Positions 36,982-47,800 of a stretch of DNA of 64,000 nucleotides are shown here, one piece after another. The translations under genes were made by a program, and so were the position numbers. Positions within the stretch are counted from its first letter, which is position 1, and each line of letters begins with the position of its first letter. Below the pieces are notes generated by a model. It was given only the letters and a program-made list of their open reading frames with translations. It was not told the origin of the DNA and made no database searches. Source of the stretch: Membranipora membranacea (lineage: Eukaryota; Bryozoa; Gymnolaemata; Cheilostomatida; Membraniporidae); NCBI GenBank assembly GCA_914767715.1, contig OU612073.1, positions 2,976,001 to 3,040,000 of the forward strand, written 5' to 3'.

Positions 36982-37621
36982 TGTTGTCTTGTTATGTACA
37001 GATGATGTGGAAAATAACAGAGGTAATAATGAGAGAGGTATTTTAAATACAATTAAATAGATAATGATATCCAAGGAATATAAATAATATGATCACATTA
37101 TAACCGGAAAATTATAAAAATGAAATAACACTTATTATTGGTACAATTAGTGCGGAACTCATTTCTATTCAGACAAAGAATTTGGTCTCGGCAGCTGAAA
37201 CTTAGTCTGAGCCGCCCAGACTCTTGTCCCTGTCTAACATCCCCGGAATTCTGAAGTCACCTAAATATTACTTGGCCAAATTAAGACATACTTGGCGGTC
37301 CACAGTGGTTTAATCTGAGTGGAGTGAGCGGTAAATTATATGAATATAAATAGGATATATTATATTGATTATTATAGATGGCCATAGATTGTAATTTCTT
37401 ATCATTCCCATTGGAACACAATATGCAAGGGCCCGAAAGCCAACATACACAGGGTAAACAAAATCGTACGATTATCAAACAATTGGGAGTTCTCTCCTCT
37501 CGGCACATAAGTCATCCTCGACTCTTCAGAGAGAATTTTTACCACCCGTCTCAAGTCTTCTCAATGGAGTGCTGCACGAGTCCATCACATTTAGATCACG
37601 CGTTACACATCAGCATAAAAC

Positions 37622-40600
37622 TCAACATTTGGTAGATTGCTCCCTGTATGTCGCAGGAGGCTCTGTAGTTTCGTATGCGTCGTTGTCGTACATGATCGGA
37701 GACCCTTTGGATGGTGAGTCATCAGCAGGAGGGACAGGAAACTCCTCACTGGAGTTTAAGTCACTGTCGCCATCTGTGGCTACTATCTGTGGCTTGTTGA
37801 TCTACAAAAACAGACAGGGAAAGAGTTAACACCAAGATAGAAAGAAAGATAAAGTTTGTACAACAAATATACAGGACAAGATAGGCATGATAAACCAGGT
37901 AACTTATATGTATATAAGACTTCTTGCTAAGACAGAGATTAGGGAATAAGGAGTAAATACAAAATAAATGCCCCAAAAATTGCAGTTTCATGTCAGTTGT
38001 CATAAATGCTTTCTGCCTGCTACCATTTGAATTTTTTTGCCCTGAATATTTAATAATGTTAATCGAGTGAAAAGTACACCACCCTGTTTGTACATGGAAT
38101 GCAGGGTAGGCACATACTTGTGAGGGTGGGAGTTTTGTAATGCATAATAAATTCTATGTCAAGTTGGCGGGGGGGGGGGGGGCTAAGTCCGATAAAGAAT
38201 GTTTAATAAATACAATGTATGTGTAGAACAATGCAGCAATTGTTGCAAGTGTTGGGAGAGTGAAAGAGACATATTTATCCCGAGAAAATAACAGGAACTC
38301 ATTTGAAAATAGAAATTTGAGTCTAAACTGAGATTGTTTTTCCATGACCATTGCCATTGCACAATAGGATGATTGACAGGGCACAGCCACGGCTACCAAA
38401 ACATCTGAGCAGGAAAAAAACTGATTACCTCATCCTATGACCAACAGTGGAAATAAGACACATGACTACCGTTTGGTTTGATTAGATTCAGGAAACACTG
38501 CTATGCCAACAGACAAAACTCTTAGCAATTCATAGAATTAGTCATTACCATGATGTTGTGAAGCACTGGTAACGTCAAGTCGAGTAAAGACTTGAGACTG
38601 GAGACCAAAACATCAATTGATGTAAGAATTTTCAGAGTTTTTTGACCTCTCAAGGGATTATGTGATTATCATAATTTACATGTAATGTCAACAATTGATG
38701 CCAATAGTTGCATCGATGTGCAACACCCTTCCGCTATATAATTCCGGTGATCACGTTGATAAACATTCGGGGAATTGACAGCTGAATAAAATTACATTCA
38801 GACAACATGCCAAACTACAAATGGCAGTCTAGGACAGGTGATTGGTACCTGTGAGGCCAAGACAAATGACGGATCCCAGATGATCAAACTGATGACCATT
38901 AATTTATGTCAATCTCAATCATAGGAAATAAACACTGTTTTTCAGTTATGCCATCTTCCACTGAACCCTGAGCCAAGCCCCCTATCCCCTTTCAAAGACA
39001 TTCACCAAACTTATTTCCCATAAGTCTTCGGACTAGCCTTTCTTGACAAACCCCCCCCCCCCCCCCCAACAAAGCTTGTCAAGAGTCAAGACAGTCTAAT
39101 TTTTGACACAAGTTTATTTGTTTGCTATGCTTACCCTGGCATAAGTTCCGCCCATGGTGCTAGTTTGGTATGCAGTGTTAGAAGTGGGCTGGGGATATTC
39201 TGGATAAGGGTCGACCTCCTCATAGTCATAGACATCAGAGAGATGAGTCGACTGATAGGCTGGATTACCTCTACTCGCTTCATAAGACTTCTTCAGTTCA
39301 GCTACCCTCTCAATATCTTTTACCTGCTTCCTTCTGAAAAATAATGTAAACATTAATACCTCTATCTTCCGAGACAATCAGCCGTGTGTGGAGTAGAACA
39401 ATGGGTAAAGTGGATGTAATAACCATTGCATGGTTGAGGTGACATTAGTTCAGATCCCTGATACTGTATAGCTGGGGTATCCTGTCTTGGCAAGCTTTGT
39501 TGGTAGGGAGGGGGATGGGGAGCCTCCAACAAATCATGTCAAGACAGACCATGACAGATCTAGTAGGAGAAGGAACACACCTGCTTTCCTTATCAGGGGC
39601 AGTGACAATGATAATATTTGTCTGTCTGTCTCTCCTGATTGTGCGTTTTTGTTCAATCAGTAGCTTAAACAACATCTTTCCTACACTCTTTTCCTTGTGC
39701 CTCTGGGTTTAATCAATACCTTTTGGCAGGTGTTAGACCATTGCCATAGCCAACTCACTTATTGTGCAATATCATCTGAATATTTATTAATATTTTGGTA
39801 GTTGCAAATATGACTCATATTGTTCAGAAAAGGACATAGACCGAAGCAAACAACAGGAGATAAGTTCCCCTCATACTATGTTACAGGAAAAGTAATATTA
39901 GTATTCGACTCACTTGACGCAGCAGAATGCGACGATGAAGATGATCAAGATGAGCAAAACTCCAAGTGGCGCTCCAATAACAACATACAAAAGCTCTCCT
40001 GAGAGAGCCCCATCTTTCTCATCACCTTGTTCACCTTTTTCAGGGTCGTCTGTGATCTTCTCTACGGGGAGAGAATCTGTGGTGGTGACAATCAATGGTT
40101 CCGTTTGATTGGCATCTGCAGTAGTTGTCAGATCAATGGATATAGTTTGTGTTGTTGTGGGGGTTGCTGCTGTTGCTGTTGTTGTTTGTGCTGTTGAGGT
40201 AGTTGTTGCAGTTGTGGTTGTTGTTGGTGTTGTGGTTGTTGTGGGTTCTGTTGTAGTTGTTGATTGTGTTGTGGTTGCCGGTGTGGTTGTTGTGGTGGTA
40301 GTCGTTGTGGTGGTAGTAGTGGTGGTAGTGGTGCTTGGTTGAATATTTGCTACAACAGAAAATGTCATTATTGAGCTGACATCAATGTGACAGAAAGTAA
40401 CCATAATACAATGTTTGTAGTATAAATAGACAAAGACAGCACTAAAATAATTTTGCATGGTGATAGAAGCTATGAAATATCTTATGAACCTGAATGAATA
40501 TGTACAAATAATCAAAACCGCTCACTTACCATCATATTCGACAGTTAGCTGGACTGCAGGCAGGTATGCCCCACCATCGCTGATAACAGGTGTTTTATCT

Positions 40601-42947
40601 GCTGCTTCTGCAGACCCAGGCTTTATTCCCGTAAAGTAACTATTTGTTCCCAAACCATCATTGTATGTTAGTAAATAATCACCCGCAGCCTGGAAAATAA
40701 TTTTCACTGTTGAAGACTGGTATAACAATGGTATGAATGTTGCTAGCTTCTTTCAGTTTCAAAACCATACTTAAATGAAAATTGAATGCAATTAGCAACT
40801 AGGTCAGTGACTTTGATATGTTGCTGCGCTTAGATGTGATATTCAATACACTTTGATGTGCGCAGGTGTGCATACACCAGCGGTTTTCAAATAATCTTTT
40901 GACCCTTTCAATTTAAGAAAAAATTGATCTAGTTTTGCAAAGATTTTCATGTACTTTGAAGGATAATCCTGAACTTGGTTGCCTACCTGGACTGGTTCTT
41001 TTGCTGTAGCAAATGGATAGGAGACTTCAACCCAAACGCCGAGCATGTCTTCCACGTCGATATCGATAGACGGAGTTAGGCTGTGGGTCTGACGACCTGC
41101 AGCAGGAGGTGTGATGGGTATGGTGGCCTTGATCACCCATTGTCCATCTGTCTGGTGCCATAGGTAGAGGGTGAAAGACCTACCACCCACAGATATGTAT
41201 TCTATAACTGTCAGCTTCTGCAATCAAAGTAATGTGGCAATGAAGTCAAGAGATCTAATGCTAACCTACACTCTATCGTTTTCTCAGGGTTGATGATAAT
41301 GAGACTATTCAAGTTTTGGAAGTTGCTGTTTAAAGAAAATGAGTAAGAAACTCCGCGTTGAGCATTGGAACGAAGAGCTTTGACCCAACTCAAACAAAAT
41401 GAATCATTCAATTCAAACACTTATTCCTTTGCAGTTAATGGCGCAATAATATCAAAGATTCTAGAACTTAGAATTTGGAATTTGGAACTGAAAACTTACT
41501 CCTTGGACGGATGATGCGAGGCTTCCGAATATATGAGTGTAGAAGATTTCTGCTGCTGCTAGTTGATAGGGTTGTGGCTGCAGTTTGGTAAATTCTGCTA
41601 AATCAGGATAAGTTTCAAAGTCAAAGTCCGGGTTTGATACTATAGTTGTGTTTAACTGTTGGGCAGAGTGTCCTACAAAGAGCAAAAATAAAAGTGATAG
41701 TGAGGAAGTACTTTTGAGTTATATTGTCACTGTTTTTATAGCTCTCTATTTATTCAGTATGTAGCTTTTTTTTAAAGCTTTATTGGCATAACTTTCATCA
41801 TCCTAGAGAAGCAATACTTGGAATAATGAAAAGAGGGAAACTAAAAGTTTGTCATCCATCGCAGTTCAATACCCTTTGTTATCACAGAATAAAGAGGAGG
41901 CAGGTGCACAAAACTTATCTCGATTTCCACATCTCATCATATTCTACCAAGGTAACTAGATAAACACCAACGCTCCCTTAGAAGTAAATGTTCAGTAATA
42001 AACCCTTCTTTTAGGACACATTTTGGCAAAACAGCTCTCTTAAATCTGCTGCACAATTTCAGACTGAAATGCAAAACGGCTGACAGCCTACTATCTTTTA
42101 ACTAATACTTTTGATAATAATCGTCACAAGAACAATAATTTTATATATATATATCATTTTCTATTTCTATAAAGCCATATATAACTTACTTTCCCATTTC
42201 TAGAACATCGTCATTTATTTATGTATAATTTTTTTGTGTATTTAACTTTGTGTAGAGGTCAACAAGTTACTTTTTAACTACTCTGTTATCTGTAAACTTT
42301 CTAGAAAACCTCTTTAAACAAATAAATAAGATAACAATTGGACAACCGTTTCTATTTTAAAAATCCTACCACCTGTGTGTTTTGGCAATAAAACCTTACC
42401 ACAAAGATGACCGAAGAGGATACCGACTTGATTGATTTGGAGATAATCCTACGAATTAACATACAAATGTTATTTTTAAACCGAACAACTGACATGATCA
42501 AAACAACTGCAAATGAAACCAATAACTTCTATTTGTATAACATCCTGCTTAAACGAGTACAGTTAAATGTTTATGTTGGTGCACAGATCATGATTGAGCA
42601 CATGATAGAGCTCTCGGTGATCAATGTAACAGAGTATGTCACACCAGAGAGATTCTCTCTGATGGTGATAACACAAGGTAGTGGGCTCTTTGTGACATAC
42701 ACCATCTCAAATAACTCAGTTGACGGTTGACAACCCCGTAACCACACAATCGTTGACATACAAACAAACCCTCAATTTTACAAATTTTTGAAGTGTGTAG
42801 GAGTGTTGTGGTAAAACATGATATTACAATACTAAGACAACTTTTATGCTAAAAGAAGATTCGGAACAAACAGGTAGCATTTGATATATGGAACATACCT
42901 GAGAATGCTATAGCTAAGAGGAAACTTGATAAAACTATCCGAGACAT
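37622..42947 (-). CDS. Gene B: type I membrane protein with Thr-rich stalk and tyrosine-rich tail (475 aa)
   Basis: Seven exons: 42899-42947, 41500-41672, 40987-41217, 40530-40689, 39914-40349, 39135-39333 and 37622-37801, all GT-AG, with phases closing exactly to 475 codons plus TGA. Residues 1-17 are a signal peptide (MSRIVLSSFLLAIAFSG). 18-204 form the extracellular domain shared with gene A (WHQTDGQWVIKA, DMLGVWVEVSYPFATA, AGDYLLTYNDGLG). 205 to about 292 are a mucin-like stalk with an 18-residue threonine run, likely O-glycosylated. 325-348 are the membrane span (LLYVVIGAPLGVLLILIIFI). The 126-residue tail begins KRKQVK and has 11 tyrosines: NPAY (373-376, NPxY type), VYDYEEV (384-390, YEEV is Src-family SH2-like), NTAY, GTYARI, PIMYDNDAYE. 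This is the build of a surface receptor or adhesion protein that signals through tyrosine phosphorylation or is internalised. Ligand and family are unknown. Confidence 0.85.
38168..38182. repeat. Poly-G tract in gene B intron 6
   Basis: An uninterrupted run of about 14 G. A similar run of C is at about 39,051-39,067 in the same intron, and one of G at 52,139-52,152 in a zinc-finger gene intron. Long G runs can form G-quadruplexes and are also weak points of assembly. Confidence 0.9.
40109..40333 (-). repeat. Low-complexity threonine-codon tract in gene B exon 5
   Basis: Almost every codon on the minus strand is ACA, ACC or ACT, appearing on the plus strand as runs of GTT, GGT and TGT. The longest part is 18 consecutive threonine codons. 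Such a tract is prone to length change by slippage, so the stalk length may vary between alleles. Confidence 0.85.
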
Positions 42948-42989
42948 AATAGTTCTTTTCCAGTCGGTGTAATTTTATTAGACGAGCTA

Positions 42990-43000
42990 TTTTATATATA
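42990..43000 (-). promoter_or_regulatory. TATA box of gene B
   Basis: The minus strand reads TATATATAAAA, 43-53 bp upstream of the ATG at 42,947. Transcription starting about 30 bp down would give a 5' UTR of only some 20 nt, consistent with a single coding first exon. Confidence 0.55.
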
Positions 43001-44120
43001 ATCCGTTGCGGAGAAAAAATATCACAGTCTGAGAACTTTTTTGTGCCGTGCAGGAGAATTTCAGTGCTGTCTTTATGAGTAGCTTGAGCAGAATGAATTC
43101 AGCTTGGTATCACGTCGATTTACATATGACTAATAATGGCTCGTATGGTGATTTGCTTTTTATCCTACAGTACGGCTAATGTATCCTCTCTTCTACATGC
43201 TCAGTGATCCAGGAGAGATGACGTCAGGAATTTCTCTGCGCTTGGTGAAAACAGTTAGCCCATGGATGCCCTAAGAACCATTAAAATGTGGAAGGGGTGT
43301 CATGCCTATGCCCCGACTTATATGTGGATTTCTAGTAAATTCCTTATCAGTTGTCATGGTAATTTCAGATTCACTTGTATGAAAAAGTGGTAATGTGTTA
43401 AAAATAGAGGAATGAAACATGACTAGGGAAATGTTTTGACTACCAGGAACGGAAGAAGTTTACGAAATCTTGACTTGTTTTTCACTAAGTAATTAAGGGC
43501 CTTTACACCAAAGGCGTAATTTAAAATGATGAATGTCCCAGTGGTCACACTTCAACCAAGTTCTGATATTAGAGTTAATATACAGCTACCACACAGGTTG
43601 ATAAGATTCCACAGATAAAGCCAAAGAGTGTATGGAGTCCTCGATCGATCTCATCAAAAACACACAACAGGGTTTACGTAATTGAATTGATAATATCTTT
43701 CATCCTTAGAACCATTTCCAACCCAACTCACCCAAGTGAGGCAGTCACAGGGATCAGATGGCTTAGTAAGTAAACTAAAAAAGCACTACTTTCCTATGTG
43801 CATACCTTTGGATACTGGTAATTGGTGTGAAGAGTGGGTTGATCTGGCAAAGCCAAAATTTAGCAATTTTTGTATGGTTACTCACCCCTTGTAACCAGAG
43901 ACTGCAATTTCATCATTATCTACCTCTCCTGCATTCTTGGATTGGACATTTGGCACCCATAAATTGTTACAAAGATTCCCTCAATATTAAGTTCAATTAC
44001 ATTACTAGGAATGAGGTTATACCTTAGCAGCTGTTGGGCTGTCCAGCCATGATTGAAAATTAATTATCAAGCCTAAAAAAATATGGAGAACTAAGTTTTG
44101 GTAAACTTGATAATCTGATG
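43001..44120. other. Intergenic region between gene B and the zinc-finger gene
   Basis: Holds the upstream region of gene B and the far 3' flank of the zinc-finger gene. No splice-bounded coding segment, tRNA or repeat is evident on either strand. Short frames here lack start context and family features. Confidence 0.5.
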
Positions 44121-44121
44121 T

Positions 44122-44127
44122 TTTATT
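44122..44127 (-). terminator. Possible polyadenylation signal of the zinc-finger gene
   Basis: AATAAA on the minus strand about 770 bp past the stop codon at 44,895. It is plausible in position, but other A-rich hexamers are nearby. Confidence 0.25.
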
Positions 44128-44753
44128 ATTTCATAAAGGTAACTTGCAGAAAAAGGCAAAAAATGTCTATATACAAATGGGATGTGAAGAAAGTCTCTCA
44201 TTAACTCATTTCCTTCACCAATTGATTACAGAATACACTAATCCTCTCAATAAACAATCCCACATCAAGTCAAATAATTCAAATCCAGTCATAAAGCCAC
44301 CACTAATCCTGTACACTACTTCAATTCCAAATTATTAGTAAAGAAAACAATAAAGAAACACACAAAAAAGGTAAGGTAAATCAAATTAAAATCATAAAGT
44401 AATCTGCTTTGAGGGTGAACAAAAAATACAAAAAACATATCTGAAATATTGAATGTATTGACAGTCAGCAAGTGTTAGTATTTGATTCCTATTCAACTGC
44501 TAACTATGTGCTGCCTCAAAATTAAGTCTCATAAGTCCTGTACAAACTTGCTGTCTCTTTTTTACAGCATTTCATCTGACAGCAAGTCAACGAATAATCT
44601 GTATTAAATTTGTTGTTTCAAGGTTCTACGATTCTACGATTTAAGCATCGAGATTGTGTGTGCTTTTGGTCGGTAGTAAAAGAGATTAAGGCGATGGAAT
44701 CAGTCAGATAATGTCAAACTAGCTCCATCAGCACATTAACTTGTATCACATCA

Positions 44754-44787
44754 TCACAGAGTAAGGATATATATCCTTACTCTGTGA
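44754..44787. repeat. Perfect 34-nt palindrome in the 3' region of the zinc-finger gene
   Basis: CACAGAGTAAGGATAT is followed at once by its exact reverse complement ATATCCTTACTCTGTG, extended by one more T-A pair at the ends. It begins 108 bp beyond the stop codon and is probably within the 3' UTR, where the transcript would form a hairpin of up to 17 bp. Confidence 0.95.
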
Positions 44788-44894
44788 CATCATGTAAAAT
44801 AATATCATGACATATCATATACTATCAGATCAAATCGTATCATAACATCGTGTTGTATCATCATTTATAATCTTATATGATAACGTTGTGAATC

Positions 44895-47800
44895 TTAGTT
44901 CTCCTCAGTGATAATCTCCTCTGTGATGATCTGTTCTTCAATATTCTCTTCTATGACTTGCTACAGAAACATTTGAGAATTATTTATTAGGCAGGTCTTG
45001 GAGAAGCACTTCATCTTCATGAAATTGCATTCAATTAAGTAGCACACTTTTTGTGGTGTTTTTGAGACCTGTTTGAAACTCTAACATTTCAGGGCATACC
45101 ATGATTTAATTTAAGCGTTGAAAGTCTGCCCATGTTGCTGGTTTTGGCATTCCATTGGCAACAACAGCCAAATCACAATCTTCAATTAGGCCGTGGTTGT
45201 TAATGGAACTCCAAAACCAGCAATCATACAGAGTTTGAGCACTTAATATTGAATGGTGGTGTGGTTAGATTTGAAAGTTGCAGGTACAAATCTCGGTCAC
45301 TATGCTGTTCATTGAGGTGAGCTCTCCATGTATAACCCTAGCTTGTACAGGGGTGCGCTAAATAGATGAGACAAATCTTAATCCTTATACTATAAGCATA
45401 TTCTCACTTGCCCTGAACGGGCCCTTGAAAAGCAAATAAAGTTCATATTTGATTATCATCATATTTGATACATATTGATCTGCACAGTATAATACATACC
45501 TCCTCGATAGTTTCCTGTACTATATTGCCGCTTGTATCTATCTCGATCTCAGTGGCCGGTCCGTGACCTCCCACAGTCATCACTGTATGGGTGGTATCCA
45601 CCTCACTGAGCGAGGCCAAGCTCTCTATTACTGATATCTCTGCTGTCATGTCTGTCTCTATTGTCTGATCGGGGGAGACAACTATCGATTTGTTTTGCAA
45701 CAGGCTCACCTGAAATGTAGAGGAAATTATTGAAGGGCCATGTAGAATAAATAGCTTACAAGTAATCATACTTCAGTTGTCTGATTTACTTTAGCTAGAG
45801 TTCATTCCAGTTAGCTATGGGATGACTTTATGTAAGCTAGCTCAAGTGAGAGCTTTTATAAAATTAAGAGGATGAGTAAATGTCAGCTAGCAATAAATTC
45901 ACCACTACAAGCGGTTGCGAATCTTAAAACTTTCTCTCCTGTAAAAAATTGGAGCGCTTCCCGTTTATCTAGGAATTCAGGAACTCTGGCTATATAAAGC
46001 TCACCACAAAATCCCTGTAAACTAACCACATCGTATTTGAATGCTGAAAACAAACAAGGTTTGGCAATAAATTTGTTTTAAAAAACCACTAAAACATGAA
46101 AGTTTAAGATTGGTTAAGGTTTTATGTTTAAAACCAATGATAAATGGGAAAAAGATGAAGACAGTTTTACAAATAACATTTACAAAAACTACAATCAATC
46201 TCTATGAATAAGTAACTATTCTGGCAGATTTAAAATAAATAATCAAATTTTATTTGAAAATTTTGGCCCTTGTTCAAGATGAAAGTCATGAAATTTCAAT
46301 GTCAGTCGGTTTCGTTTAATCATCCGCTGCCAAAATCACATTTGGACAACAGAAGACACGTCAAAGAGAATGACGAGCCAAGCTTTAAAATACTGTGTTA
46401 TCCATTCTTGCCACTGAAGAAGACTCTCTCTCCCGTGGGAAAGTTGCCATATCAGTCAAATTTTGTGCAATAAAAAAAGAATTAGCCTTGATCGATGTAA
46501 CTGATCTGCTTCTATTAAACATTTGATACAGAATGAATTTCTGTCCCATCTTATCGACCGGGAGATGGTCTTTTGACGTCAGAACCATACTATATGCCTT
46601 TATTAGGTAGTCGATGCAATTTTGGTTTTTGTGAGAATAGGGGAATCGGCAGTATCACTAAACACATAGGGTGTTCGTAGTGCATGACTTCAGGATGTGC
46701 GGATTAGTAGTAGTATATCACTTCACATAATTAGACCTTTCACTCAAGATAATTACTCTGCAGCTTCTCTACAGTAATCTCCATTGAGTCTTAACCAGGA
46801 TTAAATAGGATCGTCTGTTCATTTGGTCAATTTAATACACCCTGTTCGTTTGCAGAGCATTAAAAAAGAATCTGTGTGAACCTACATCTTGGTCAATCTA
46901 CAACCATCTATCTACTACACCCTCTTCCGTTTGAAGAAAGCAATAAAAAAGATGTATGTGTGAACCTACCGAAGAATTAAGTTTAGCAGATTTAGGAGTG
47001 TCTGGATTCGGTACCCTGGTGGCCTCTCCTTTCTCAATAGCTTCATCCAGTAATCCTATAAGGGAAACATGGTTTATTAGCCAATAGGATACAATCCTCG
47101 CCACATGGCAGGTGTATCCTACAATGCAGCCCTTATTTATTTTGTTAAACATATATGACTAAAGGGAAATATGGTTTTTTATCCAATAGGATACAATACA
47201 CGCCACAGGTGCATCCTAATCGCTGTACTTAGTTTTCCTTATATACATATATGACACATAACACATAATATGCAAAGGGGATGAGATGGAAAATACATTT
47301 CAGCAGGACGGATGGAATATTGATGTCCAGCTGACCTTGTTAAACACAAGACTATCAATTAAATGTCAAATACATGTTTCCCTTGGACAAAATAATTATA
47401 TCCGTATAACAACAGGGGGCTATGACTGAAAGGCGATCAGGTATTTTATTGACTCAAACTTCCCATAAGCCATGATCAGCCACAAACTCGGGTATCTCGG
47501 TGCATAACCACTCAGTCATGGCCGACACTGTACAGCAGGTATCATGTATCAGGAGTTACCGACACTAATGTACACACCTATCGTGCCTTTAGACAAAGGT
47601 TTGACAGGTTTCATGCAAAGAGCAACACTATGTCATTGCGTTCTTTCCCTCAAATCTAAACATATATTGACCATATCATATCATTTCGTAGCACATTTAT
47701 GAAACGTGGTTAACATACCCTAACATACCCGCTTGCTGATAGATATAATGTGGTCATATACACATATATTATCTATAAATGACTATTGGTGCTATCATAG

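Noticed and set aside
39497-39712. Hydrophobic 71-codon plus-strand frame in gene B intron 5.
   Set aside because: Overlaps an equally long minus-strand frame; no start context, no splice support.
40109-40342. Valine-rich plus-strand frame.
   Set aside because: It is the antisense shadow of the threonine stalk of gene B.
46270-46588. Two overlapping 67-codon frames on opposite strands in a zinc-finger gene intron.
   Set aside because: Neither has splice sites or recognisable motifs; likely chance or an old insertion.
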